NCBI GenBank assembly: GCA_951802425.1
Contig: OX637799.1
Coordinates: forward strand, 2,294,001 to 2,358,000
Direction: 5' to 3'
Length of the DNA stretch: 64,000 nt
From: Clavaria fumosa
Taxonomy: Eukaryota > Basidiomycota > Agaricomycetes > Agaricales > Clavariaceae
Shown here: positions 51,980-63,284 of the stretch, in pieces
How the letters are laid out: each line of letters begins with the position of its first letter
Position numbering within the stretch: the stretch's first letter is position 1
Notes under the pieces: generated by a model
Told to the model about the DNA's origin: nothing
The model's input: the letters and a program-made list of their open reading frames with translations, nothing else
Database searches by the model: none
Made by a program: the position numbers and the translations under genes

Positions 51980-54900
51980 CTACTTCAAAAAGCTCATTAC
52001 AGCTAGCTTGGTGTGTTCCCAGCGCCAGTGCCAGTCGTCAAATACAACCAGGGAATCGCGACGGCTCAGCGCATCGTCGAGTTCGGCGTGAGGCGCGAAA
52101 TAGAATCCAGCGACGAGTACCAGGTAGCTGGTTGACATGGAGGTCACATTCGAGACAACAAGAGGGCGAATGTTTAAGCGTACCTCAGAATGAGAATGCT
52201 GCCACGATGATAATTACTCTTCGCCTCGATATAAGTATATGTCATCAAAAAGACAGAGAGGATGATAGCGAGTACATCCCATCGGGGAAATATCAAGCTA
52301 TTCCAGTGAAGATTCGTGAGCCTGCGTAGAATAAACGTACCCAACTTACGTGAATGTGTAAGCCACGGCACCCATCTTTTCCGGAGCATACCACGCGGAG
52401 AATGCTACCATAGCAGGGATTTGCAGCAGACACACCTGTAATGCGTAGGCTGATCCAATTTCCATGCTGTGAACGATATCAGCTACCTTCTTTCGTCCAG
52501 ATTAAGCCAGAATGCGGGGGCTTACCTCAAGGCGATGTTACCGTTCAGCGCGAACGACATCGCATTCATGAACTCGGTTGTGTTGGGCACTAATGCAAAC
52601 AACGTGATTCCCAAGAACTTTTCGTCTATCCCTGAGCCTTCAAGGACAACATCAACCACGTCGACAAGGATCTCTACATACAAACGCGTGAGGCGCATCC
52701 ACGACCATAGAAAAAGAAAGACCATACCCGCTATTGCGGCGTACAAAGCGGTACACGAGAGCAGCACGCTCGCACTTTTGAAACGACTCCACGAGGGACC
52801 AGCGTGACCGCCGTGGTCGCCGTGGCCAGCGCCATCGCTCTCAACCATAGCGCCAGACGTTCTCATTCGGGATGGCGAATGAGGCTGCGCCTGCTGGCGT
52901 AGCGCATTCACCGTAGCGACGGCGACTGACCTCGTGAAGTCGTCCGGCGCCATGGTCCCAGGAAGTTGCATTGACATCGATTGCAGCTCTGCAGACAAGT
53001 CCGCATGGTCAAGAGGGTCTAGCACAGACATGTAGCCCATATGAGGATTGAGGGGAGGAGCGTATGACACGCGTCGACCAATGGAAGGTGAAGAAGGACG
53101 CTGGTTGATAGGGGCAAGGTTTGGCTGTCTAGGCGAAGAGGTGCTGCCAATCTGTGTGCTGTCTGGCATCCGCGAAACATAGCCTTGGCCCGACGAGGAC
53201 ACAGTATCGCCAGGGATATTGGTAGACATTCCAGATTTCGAGTCAAGAACGTGGTCTCGTTGTGAATGACCCGGATTGACAAGCCTATGGTAAAGTGATA
53301 CGCGATTTTGGCCTGAAGACAAGGATAGTTCAACAGGATGTAGCAGTTGCTGCGGATTCTGCCAAATTTGAGAGGCATGGGTGCGTAGTGAAAACCATAA
53401 GCCTATGAGATAAGACTTCCGCGGAAGTCTGTTACGTACAATACACTCAAAAACATAATGGGGGGCTTACGAAGATCAGGACAGCCGCACACAGATACAT
53501 CAAGTCTTTCACCGTTGATTGATAGAAGGGGTCTCCGACTGGATCAGGGTGCTCGTAGTAGCAGTGTTTACATATCCAAGGGGCCCGCCCAGAGTCGATT
53601 GGGTTCTCAGGACACCCGGTGCAGACGAGCTGAAACTGTGTCGAAGAGGTGTAAGCGATAGGCTAGTGGACTTCGAGTAAAAAAGAACATACGTTTCCAT
53701 ATGTTTGATAGAACAAGGTTGGAGTCAAGGTGCCTATGATAGCCATGATCAACATCATGCTGGTGACGCCAGCGCTCTTTGCATTGAACTTCTGCTCCTT
53801 CCTCCTTAGCGCTCCGCTGCACATGCTAACCCCAGGCATCAAAAGGACGCCCGCAAGCAGACTGCCGACGATGGAACCCTCTACAAGGTGACCTTTTCCT
53901 TGCTCGAGGGCGATGGCGTAGAGTATGATTTCAATGACAGAGCCAAAGGTGGCATTTATAACCGCACCCATCCCGATCGAAGATTGTGCTGAGATGGAAG
54001 CAACTGCCATGCCAATGAAATAAGAGAGTGGGATCACACTAGATAGGCCCATCAGAAATATGAGGGAGCGAGAGGTGAGTACTTTGAGTATGAGCGGAAC
54101 GTAGAGGCCTTCTTTCTCTCGGCGCTCGATTATAGGCAAAAGGAATAGTCCGTCAAAGATGGTGAAGATGACGACTGGAAGCAGGTTGACAAACATAATG
54201 TTGACGCCGCCCACTGTGTATTTGTAATACTGCCAGCCGACAGCTCGATATGTGCAGAGTAGCACAGTTGAGCTCGGTGAAGAAGGTGCAGTTTGACCCG
54301 CGGCAAGCCGTGGGTGTTTGACAGATAATATTGGAGCGTTATCTTCTGTTTGCCCTGTAGATGGTTCGCGGCTTGGCGGTGTGGACACGATGACGGCTGG
54401 TGGTGCAGCGCAAAAACGTATGCCGGTGGGGTGTTCGATGAGGTGCTTGATAAGAGCCCAGTTCAGCTTAGCCATGGGAATGGTAATGACGAGACCCCAA
54501 CATGCAAGACACACGAGCAGCATGAATGGGACTATAATGCAGATGAGAGCGAGCCAGAAACAAGCCTTGCCCAAAAGATCGCTCGAAATGCTCTCCTTGT
54601 TGACACCAAACGAAGATGGCCTATCGGAGGAGGGCGGTGTGGCGGCCCCATATGATTTGATCGGACGAAAGGGAAGTTGAAGTTGAGATGCGACCAGCGA
54701 AGTCCTTTCATTGCTGACAGGAACGGAATTCCACGAGACTGTCTGGGCATGCTGAGCATGATAGCTCTCGGGTGTTATTGTGGAATGCTGGGACAACGGT
54801 ACGCCCCTGGGTGATGGCGAGCTATCTCCCTGGACAGCGGGAGACGACGTGCCGCGGACTGTTTGCGCATCAATGGAGTCAACGTTGGCCCTATTTTCAG

Positions 54901-55699
54901 ATTCAATAGGTCGTTCCTCATCTTCTGTGCCAGCCAGCACATCTAAGTCTCCTTCCACATATTTACCGAATGGCCAGGCGAGGTACCAGCCAAGGCCAAA
55001 CACAAGGGAGGAATACCGGGCCCCTCCGAAAGGAACGAGAAGCATGAAGAAAGATATGGCGAAACAGACGAGCGCTAGCCACCAGCCAAATAGGATGACC
55101 CAAAAGATGTTTCCAGGGAGAAGATGACGCTCCGCTTGCGCCGAAGGGACTGAATGCAAGGCTTCGTCTGCATACCGGGTGACTGAACGTGTTTTCTTGT
55201 ACAACGCAGGTTTCCAAATAGGAAGCCCGAAGGGATGCTCGACGTTGATGAGAGACTGACGGTCCTTCACGGTGATGGGATCGTCTTCATGATCGGTTTC
55301 ATCGTCCTCGTCTTGGCGATCGCGTTCGACAAGGGTAGCTTTACCGTGATCTCTTGGAGGTCCATCGACATCTTCGTCGCTTTCGTCCTCACCCTCCTCG
55401 CTCAACGGCTCCTCGCGGGTTGCTCTGCCAGGAGCATGCGAACTGCTGATGCTGGTGCTTCTGTGGCCACCCCTCGCTCCACTGCTTCTCCTAAGCACGA
55501 TTGGGTGGCTCGCCGTTCTCTGGGGTGGAGACGAGGGTCTCTGAGAGTAGGAAGTGCCATGATGGTGATGCTGCGGCGTGTCAGCCAGGGACCAGTGAGA
55601 GCTGCTGCTTCGACTGCGGTTCAGCTGCGGCAAAGCCTGGGTGATGCTAGGAGACTCGTTGGAATCCGGCACACTCTCAACAGAGGAAGACATGGCCAT
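51980..55699 (-). CDS. VNX1: Vnx1-type vacuolar cation/H+ antiporter (CaCA family), 1,128 aa
   Basis: Membrane antiporter of the cation/Ca2+ exchanger superfamily; yeast Vnx1 exchanges Na+/K+ for H+ at the vacuole. Seven exons: 53,693-55,699, 53,471-53,635, 52,728-53,415, 52,526-52,673, 52,350-52,466, 52,184-52,297, 51,980-52,127. The hydrophilic N-terminus (~190 residues) is Ser/His-rich with an acidic stretch. TM segments start at IFWVILFGWWLALVCFAISF. Exchanger motif 1: GMGAVINATFGSVIEIILYA. A cytosolic C-x2-C pair (LVCTGCP, WICKHC) follows, then GLWFSLRTHASQIW. Second repeat: TLFALVPNTTEFMNAMSFALNGNIALS. The long middle loop (about residues 730-900) is low complexity with a His/Gly cluster. 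Convergent with the histone-fold gene, stops 109 bp apart. Substrate is inferred from the length and topology typical of Vnx1 rather than the short Vcx1. Confidence 0.88.
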
Positions 55700-55940
55700 T
55701 TGTTGGTCGGCTCGCCAGAGCAAGGGCCGCTTCTGGAGGGAACTGAATCGCTGAGCGGCGTTTCGAGTCTATTGCGACACGGAGGAGTCGCGAGTGGCTG
55801 GAAAAGCAGACATTGCCAAATCTGTTCAAGTGGAAAGAAGTGAATAAATAATAATGTTACATAGGATAGGAAAAGAGTATAAAATTACGAAAGAAAAAAA
55901 AAAGTTGGCAACGCCTACTCAAACGTAAACTAGGAGGTAT

Positions 55941-57735
55941 TCACTTGCGTAATAATGTCTCATGGATTTCAGCACCCTTAAGTTTGGCACGAAGGTAATC
56001 CAGTCGAGCATCGTAGCGACCCATGACATCCTCTCGCCGTCTTCTTATCTCTTCCATCTCCGTTTCTACAGCGAGAACATCGTTCCCGTCGCACATCGCG
56101 GATCTAGCATGGTCACCACCTTCGACGGGCCGGAAAGCCCGATGACTGGTACTCCTCGCCAGACCCGTACGAGGGCCACTTGCAGCATCAAGATGTATCT
56201 GGGAACCCGATGGAGGAAACGCCGTGACTGAGGACGCGTCGGCGTTAGAGGCACCGAGCGGTCTTCGGATGGAATGGGGAGACGTAGCCAAAGATGGAGT
56301 GGTTCGAGAAGATTCAGCAGAAAAAATCGAGGCTGAATCACTATCTGTGCCGCGCCATACTGGTTTTCTATCGGATTTGTGGTCGGGAATAAGAGTCCAA
56401 GTCGATTCCACCGCATCGCGTGCGACAGGACTTGGTCCAGATCGATGCTGACGTCGTGTCAGTGTGCTTATTTCTAGTCCGTTGAACGCGTCCAATAAGC
56501 GTTTCTTTTCTCCTTCGACAGCAGCTATCTCCTGCCTGATATCTGCAGAAACCTTGAGATGCTCGGCATCGTACATCCCATGTAAATTCCTGGAGTGGAG
56601 TTGGCTGGCCGTGAGACCTGCAAGGCGAGAAGGGAAAGACGAGGGTGGGGAAGATGGTAGCCCGCGTCTTGTAGATCGTGACAGACTTGTCGTGGATGGA
56701 TTATTACTGCTGTCAAGCAAGCCGTTCCTCCCGGAGCGAACAGATGCCACCCGGGACATGAGTGACGATGTCTCGAAATTCTTTCGTGATGCAGCCGTCC
56801 TGAGAGAAAGATTGCTAGTCTTCCTGAGAGGGACTTGCGAGGAGATAGAGGTCCGCGATACAGCCGGAGGTATGGCGGAATTATTGGAAAAGAGACTCGA
56901 AGAATCACTGCCTTCAGCACATTGGGATGTACGGGTCGAGGCGCGCCCTGTTGCTCTTCTAAACAGACTCGTCATGGTGGTACTGACTGAAGCTTTGGAT
57001 CGTAGGGAGGGAGGGCGGGTAGAGACATGGAAATTGGAGATGGACGGGTCGGGCGCAGTGACTAGTCTTGCGTCAGCGACAGATATCGTGACGTTAAGAG
57101 TGACTCAGCGATGCATAACTTACATTTGTCGGTCTTGCGAAGTGTTTGTCCTGTGACGGGCACGACTGGGGTCTCCACGGGGACGGTAGCGCCACTTGCA
57201 AAACGTTCAAATAGATTCTGGCGAAGAAGTCGATATCCGTCATCACTAAAACCAACGTAAATTTGAGCGGTTGCCTTGCTTTCACAGCCTTTGGTGACGC
57301 GGACTCACTCGAGAAGACCCTCGAAATTGGCGAGCGCCAGCTCATTGAGTCGTTGCGCTAGTGTCATCCTGATATATGTTAGACTAGGCATGCCCTTGCG
57401 ACTGGACTGTGCAACGAACGTGATAACATCTGAGGCAGGCCGCGGTCTGGAAGGGGCGATATCTGGCTTGGCATTCGTCTGGAGAGGTGATGACGGAGCA
57501 GAAACTGAGCAATTCTCCGTCCGGTTGCGTTTCGTGGGAGATGTGAAAATCTTGGGTGAGAGACGTTCGCTAAACTTGCGCTTTCCATACTGCGTGTAGG
57601 AAGAGTGAAGAATCCAGTGTGAACGAGAAGGCATGTGGTTCGCGCCGCAGAACTCACGAATCTGGATCTGAGGACTCGCAGAACGGAATCGCTGTCTTGG
57701 GTTGCAGGGTCCTTCTTGGCGGAGAAGAGACCCAT
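55941..57735 (-). CDS. Uncharacterised Ser-rich protein with coiled-coil end, 533 aa
   Basis: Family not recognised. Four exons join in phase: 57,658-57,735, 57,309-57,589, 57,124-57,245, 55,941-57,061. The start MGLFSAKKD has a Gly2 and basic residues, compatible with N-myristoylation but not proven. A basic patch follows (YGKRKFSERLSPK). The stretch of about residues 75-160 has helical, conserved-looking sequence (MTLAQRLNELALANFEGLL, DDGYRLLRQNLFERFA). A long Ser/Thr/Arg-rich disordered region spans about 180-320, and two predicted coiled-coil segments are ADIRQEIAAVEGEKKRLLDA and VETEMEEIRRRREDVMGRYD near the C-terminus. The fourth acceptor (GACTAG) is chosen by phase. It is divergent from ERG24 with 280 bp between starts. 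Confidence 0.7.
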
Positions 57736-57885
57736 GACTCTACGCCGTGGGCAGGATTGAGTATTGTCGCTCAGACACGGCCACTCGCCAACGGTTGACC
57801 TGGCGAGGGGGCAGTAGTGTTAGTTTGTTTTTGGGGCTGGGCTTATCCAGGATGCAAGCGCGTGATCTGGCATCGTGCGATACCT

Positions 57886-57966
57886 CGTACTGCATTGAAG
57901 ACGACCACTAAGCGTACTGCATTGAAGACAACCACTAAGCGTACTGCATTGAAGACGACCACTAAG
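57886..57966 (+). repeat. 27-bp direct repeat x3 upstream of ERG24
   Basis: CGTACTGCATTGAAGACGAC plus CACTAAG, three head-to-tail copies with one base change (GACGACC to GACAACC in the middle copy). It lies 50-130 bp before the ERG24 ATG, within the probable promoter or 5' leader. Confidence 0.9.
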
Positions 57967-58015
57967 CAACAGCAAACCCAAGCACTCGTCGCCACCTCAG
58001 CCTCTCGCCCTTAAC

Positions 58016-59637
58016 ATGGATTCTCCCCAACGGACTGAAGCCTCGGAGTTGAACCCGCGCACAACACACTACGAGTTTCTGGGTCCTCCGGGAGCTTTTC
58101 TCCTCATATTCCTTGTTCCCGCCGCCGTCTACACTCTCTTCTTTGTTTGTTCAGACTCATCAGGTGGTTGTCCTCCTCCTATATCCACTCTCACCCACAA
58201 AGTCTCGTGGGAAGGCCTCTGGGATCCACAAGCTATTATCATTTATTTTGCCTGGTATGCCTTCTGCGTTATCGCTTGGTATGTCCTGCCCGGAGATTGG
58301 GTCGAGGGCCTTCCAATGCGGAATGGAATGAAGAAAGCTTACAAGATCAATGGTGTGTGAAGGTGTTACCTGTCTTAAAAATGTATCCGACTAACCTCGC
58401 ATGAGCAGCATTTCCCACGTTGCTCCTCGTGCTCGGCGCGACGTTGGGCTACATCTATCGCTTCGGTCCTCAATCTTTCACATTCCTCTATGACAAATGG
58501 TTGGGCTTCATCACCGCTTCTTTTCTCATGGCTATTCTCCAAGCCGCAGTATGTTATGCCATGTCTTTTCGAAAGGACAAGCTACTAGCTCTCGGAGGTA
58601 ACAGCGGAAATCACATATACGATGTGAGTCGGCTGCTCAAACAAGTCCCTTGTATACTCTCTCTGATGACCTATCTCGCAAGTTCTGGATGGGTCGCGAA
58701 TTGAACCCTTCAATTGGTTCTTTCGACATCAAATATTTCAACGAGCTGCGCCCGGGACTCATTCTCTGGATCCTGGTCGACATCAGCATGGTTTGCGAGC
58801 AGGCTATGCGTCGCGGTGGTTTACACAACATTACGGATTCCATGTTGCTGGTTTCGGTGTTCCAGGCATTGTACGTCGCAGATGCTCTCCACCAAGAGGT
58901 ATGTTGTTCCACCCTCGTGTTACACTTGTTATTCACACTTCGTTCGCGTTTCCTTTCTTTCCAGCCTAATATTCTCTCGACGATGGACATCACCTCAGAT
59001 GGATTCGGTTTCATGCTTGCAGTTGGCGATCTTGTTTTTGTCCCATTCGTCTATTCGCTGCAAGCTCGCTTCCTCGCATTCAACGCTGTCGAACTTGGTC
59101 CTGTCTGGACAGCAATTATTTCTATTCTAAATTTCGCTGGTTACTACATATTCCGCAGTGCGAACGGAGAAAAGAACGACTTCCGCAACGGGAAGAATTC
59201 TAAAGGTTGAGCATCCGCTCTTTATGATTATCCACCGTTCTGACTCCCAAAAGGTCTGAAATACATATCCACGTCACGCGGATCGAAACTTCTAGTCAGC
59301 GGTTGGTGGGGCCGTTCACGTCATCCCAATTATCTGTGAGTGGTCTTTCGTGGTTTACTTACAATTGTTGAAAGCGCTGCCTTCCAGTGGAGACTGGATG
59401 ATGTCACTTTCGTGGTCACTAACGACGGGATTTATCACACCTGTCACCTACTTTTACTTGATTTACTTCGTGGTGTTGCTGATCCATAGGGAGAGACGTG
59501 ACAACGAATCTTGTCGGAAGAAGTGAGTTCCTCAACTGCTTGTAGATCCCCGCCTCAACTGCCTTCCTAGATATGGAAAAGATTGGGATGAGTATCAGAG
59601 GCTTGTGCCGTATCGGATCATCCCCTACGTCTATTGA
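58016..59637 (+). CDS. ERG24: Delta(14)-sterol reductase Erg24, 430 aa
   Basis: ER membrane enzyme that reduces the C14-15 double bond after lanosterol C14-demethylation, in ergosterol synthesis. Seven exons in phase: 58,016-58,352, 58,409-58,623, 58,683-58,898, 58,965-59,205, 59,254-59,335, 59,388-59,522, 59,571-59,637. Several TM helices ([39 protein letters not shown]). Family signatures: [58 protein letters not shown] and the C-terminal [21 protein letters not shown] (split here by an intron). Length matches yeast Erg24 (438 aa). A 27-bp triplicated repeat lies just upstream, as does a frame (57,817-58,014) that ends one base before the ATG. Confidence 0.95.
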
Positions 59638-59819
59638 TCTGGCACGAGGCGCCTCAATTGGCGTCAAGTAGTGTAGTGATCACATATGGCGGACTGCGTC
59701 ATACTCCATCATTGATACAGCAAGAATTCGCCAGAGAGGGTTCGTCGTCATCTGGCAATGAGGCAACCAATACCAGTGCCTCCCGTGGCATGTTGCGGAG
59801 AGCAATAGTGCGCTAATCT

Positions 59820-60929
59820 TCATGCTACTATCCAGCCGCGCGCCACCCAGCCGATTGCGGCTCCGATTGCTGCACTTCCCGCGTTGAGCATGCTCGACAC
59901 GCCGTTCCACCCCTTGAGCGATTGAGGCGTTCCTGGGGCAGTTTTATCGTCAGTATGTTGAAGTGCCTCGACGCTATCTTGCAAGCTCTGTATTAGAAGT
60001 CGCTGCTCCTCAAATCTATTCCCAAGAGTTTCCACACCCTCCAACATCACGGTCTTGTTCTGCACGCTCATCTCTTCAACTTTGTCCTCAAAGGCCGAGG
60101 CCATCCTTTTCCTCTTCCATGGCTCCACCACAGCGATCGCAACGGCGAAGACAAAGAGATTCAGGCCCAATGCCACGAGCGAGCCATAGGTGGAGGCGCT
60201 CCGAATTTTATCACTCCACACTTGCTCTTCATGGTATCGCGCGAGAATACCCCTCATGAGCTCGCCAAACCGCCTCTCGACAATATCGTCAGTTTCGTCC
60301 AAAGCGCCCTTCGCTTGCATTTCTTCTTGCTCGTGCGAATGATCCAGGCGAACAAGTTTGGTGAACTGGCTGACATCGCTGTCGGTCCACGTTGCTTTGC
60401 GCTGCAAAAGGTCGTTGACCTCTCGCTGTGAACGGGCACGCTGGAGGACGGCGGCAGCGTATCTACTCTTAGCATCTCTAGCAGCCTGCCGAGATTCATT
60501 CAGTCTACTTTCTGGCAATTTCAATGACATTAGGTAGTTGTGCACGTGGATTGAATGTCCCTTACCCAGCTGCACCACCTGATTCTTTAGCGCTTCTATT
60601 TGCTGATACCCCGACATCTTGTTCAACTGTAGCCCAAGGTTTGAAACACTAGACAATGTGACTTTTGTTACATCGCCAGTACGCTCCCGCACGTCGCTGA
60701 TCGTCCGCCTTAGCCAGCCTCGGAGACGTTGCTCGGTACGCAACAGGCTATTTTGATCAGTGCTCGGCGAATCTGGAGCCTTTCGCGATGGCAGATCAGG
60801 AGGGGAATCGGACCCTTGACGTCCATTGCAGCACGGAGTAGATGAGGAGAGGCCACGAACGTGCCGCCATGGCGGCGGTGTCCTTAGTAGGCGAGGACAA
60901 TGGGTGTGCAAGGAAAGCGCAAGATGCAT
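59820..60929 (-). CDS. SHE9: Mitochondrial inner-membrane protein She9/Mdm33, 369 aa
   Basis: Inner-membrane protein affecting mitochondrial shape and inner-membrane fission. Single exon from ATG 60,929 to the stop at 59,820. An Arg/Ser-rich presequence (residues 1-40) leads to a matrix coiled-coil region (LNKMSGYQQIEALKNQVVQLG, DAKSRYAAAVLQRARSQREVNDLL, DVSQFTKLVRLDH, ARYHEEQVWSDKIRSASTYG). The first TM is LVALGLNLFVFAVAIAVVEPW followed by KRKR, then a short coiled coil and a C-terminal hydrophobic segment (AGSAAIGAAIGWVARGWIVA). The ARYHEEQVWSDKIR...VVEPWKR block is the family hallmark. Convergent with ERG24 (stops 183 bp apart). The only clearly intronless host gene in the window. Confidence 0.92.
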   Translation of the reverse strand: MHLALSLHTHCPRLLRTPPPWRHVRGLSSSTPCCNGRQGSDSPPDLPSRKAPDSPSTDQNSLLRTEQRLRGWLRRTISDVRERTGDVTKVTLSSVSNLGLQLNKMSGYQQIEALKNQVVQLGKGHSIHVHNYLMSLKLPESRLNESRQAARDAKSRYAAAVLQRARSQREVNDLLQRKATWTDSDVSQFTKLVRLDHSHEQEEMQAKGALDETDDIVERRFGELMRGILARYHEEQVWSDKIRSASTYGSLVALGLNLFVFAVAIAVVEPWKRKRMASAFEDKVEEMSVQNKTVMLEGVETLGNRFEEQRLLIQSLQDSVEALQHTDDKTAPGTPQSLKGWNGVSSMLNAGSAAIGAAIGWVARGWIVA

Positions 60930-61599
60930 GCAAGGCCAAGATTACTTCGGACCAAACAAAAGGTTTATTATGTAATGCACCAAAAAATACTGATTGAGTA
61001 GTCAATGTTGGGTGGGAATTCAAACCGCTGCCCGTTACTGCACCTTGCATAGTGGCCCACTCTTGCATGCTTATCCCTGCACCCAAACATTTTCCCTTTC
61101 ATTGCTTACTAGCCTAATGCCACCTTCTCTTCAGATCCCCATTTGTTGTATAGTCCCATAGCATAGTCTGCACCCTCTCAACAACTTGTGTTGCTTGAGA
61201 GGTATGACACCCTTGTTGTATCATTTGCATCTTTACTAACTGAACACTGTAGCCTAACCAGTGTTTGTTCATTAGGTATATCCCTTTTAATACAAAAATG
61301 ACTTGCATCACTTGAGAGCCTAACCAGTGTTCATTCATTGGATTATGAGACCTGCCTACAGGAACTAATCACACTCACTTTACAATGTCACTTGCTAACC
61401 ACACAAAATTCTCCAAAACTTTCTCTCTGCTGACTGAAGTTGAAGCCCAATGGATCCAACTGGATCATTTTCCAAGATAGTGTCAAGCTCAAATGCACAT
61501 CACAGGCGATTCAAGTAAATTAATGCATTAATCTATGGTAATTACAGTAAGTGTGTGATGCATAGATGACGGTAAGTTTGCGAATGGTGAGGATGATGC
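60930..61599. other. Intergenic, repeat-like
   Basis: No gene seen. The segment contains a promoter region for SHE9 near 60,930 and, beyond about 61,000, CpG-poor sequence like that of the transposon tracts. A short direct repeat CCTAACCAGTGTT occurs at about 61,252 and 61,320. Confidence 0.35.
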
Positions 61600-61664
61600 A
61601 TCATCACCCAGAGGGAGATGATGCATGATGCCACCACACATCATGCATCCCACTCACTGATGCC

Positions 61665-62110
61665 TGCTGCCCGCCCTGCTGCTGCCACCCGCCGCCTGCC
61701 CTTCTGCTGCTATGTGCCACCTGCCCTGCTGCCGCCACAGTGACCCGCCGCCCGCCCTTCTGCTGCTACGTGCCGCCTGCCCTGCTGCCGCCACCTGCCT
61801 CTGCCCTGCTGCCGCCACCCGCTGCCCGCCCTGCTGCCGCCACCCGCCGCCCACCCTGCTGCTGCCACCTGCCGCCCGCCCTGCTGCTGCCACCCTCCGT
61901 CCGCCCTGCTGCTGCCACCCGCCGCCCGCCCTTCTGCTGCTACGTCACCTACGTGCCGCCTGCCCTGCTGCCGCTACCCGCCGCCCGCCCTGCTGCTGCC
62001 ACCCGCCTCTGCCCTTCTGCTGCCACCTGCCGCCCGCCGCCCGCCCTGCTGCTGCCACCCGCTGCCCGCCCTGCTGCCGCCACCCGCCGCCCGCCCTTCT
62101 GCCGCCGCCC
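61665..62110 (+). repeat. 25-bp GC-rich minisatellite
   Basis: Head-to-tail, imperfect copies of CACCCGCCGCCCGCCCTGCT plus GCTGC, roughly 17 units with substitutions and small indels. The right arm has only about five or six equivalent units (63,785-63,915, reverse complement). Unit length is not a multiple of three, so frames through it are accidental. Confidence 0.8.
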
Positions 62111-62639
62111 GCTCCCCACCCCACTGCTCCTGCCTTGCTGCCACTGCCATTCCCCACACTACTGCTATGCCCTGCTCCTGCTGCTCCTGCTCCCTGCCCT
62201 GCTGCCACCGACCGCCTGCCCTGCTGCCACCACCTGCCACCCACTCCCCACCCTGCTGCTCCTGCCCTGCCGTTGCTGCCACCCTGCCCAGCCACTACCA
62301 ATGGCCCCAGTCCCCACCATTGGTCTGTGACCACGGTTGGGGGCTTGGGCCATTGCTACAGGGAGGGAGGGCGCACCTGGCAGGCAGCCTATCATAACCA
62401 CCATCGTCGCACCTGTTGCCCCTGTTGCCCCCATCAGCCCCATCATTGTTGTTGTTGTTGTTGCCCCTCCTGCCGCCATCGTCATTGCACCGCTGCTGAA
62501 GAGAGGGAGAGAGGGAGGGGGGAGAGAGCGGGGGGAGGGTGAAAGAAAGAGAAAAAAGGAAAGAAAAAAAAAGAGGGAGGAACATGTGCCAGCGGTCATT
62601 GTCGTTGCCATCGTCGCCTGCGCCTCATTGAGACCCATA

Positions 62640-63284
62640 AGTCACAGCCACAGTATCTGTCCTACTGACAGAAAAACTGTCCCTGCATCTTAGTATGAGT
62701 ATAATAAATTCTGAAAATAATTGGGAAGGATTGAGTCCACATGCTCAACAATCCTATGTTAAATTTACAATGTAGAATGCTGTCTAAAAAGTGTGATGAT
62801 GATTGAATCAGTTTCTCGCTTTACAGTTACATGTGTGACTAGACAACTGCCTTGACCAGCCACACCATGCTCGTGCCAGCAACGGTGCATCACCATCCCC
62901 ATTCCCCTTCTTCTCTCTCTAATCCATCATTTTTGTGCTAATTGGTGACAATGACAGCAGCAGCAGCTGACGACGACATCGACGACAGCTGCAGCAGACA
63001 ACGACGGCGATGATGGCTGCCACAGACGGCGGCGACTATGACAGCAGATGGTGCAATGGCGACCACAGCAGCAGCAACCGATGATGACCACGGCGGCAGC
63101 AGCTGCAGCCGCCAGCAACAATGATGATGACGACAGCAGCTGTGGCTGCCAGCAACAACAGCCAGGGACAATGACAACGACAGCTGCAGGGGCCAGCAAT
63201 GACAGCGACGGCTGCACGGCCAGCGATGATGACAACAGCTGGACAACGATGACGATGACGATGACAGCGGCGGCTAGGGCTCTT
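62640..63284. other. Spacer (loop) of the large inverted repeat
   Basis: The first 300 bases are AT-balanced unique sequence. From 62,940 the sequence is a degenerate trinucleotide tract dominated by CAGCAG/GACGAC words (for example GACGACGACATCGACGACAG). No gene seen. Confidence 0.5.

Noticed and set aside
57886..57966. CRISPR-like array
   Set aside because: Three contiguous 27-bp copies have no spacers; this is a simple tandem repeat in a eukaryotic promoter.
61712..62542. 276- and 196-codon Pro/Ala/Cys-rich frames
   Set aside because: They run through a 25-bp minisatellite whose unit shifts frame, and no domain or conserved start is present. The mirror frames in the right arm (63,320-63,955) are the same artefact.
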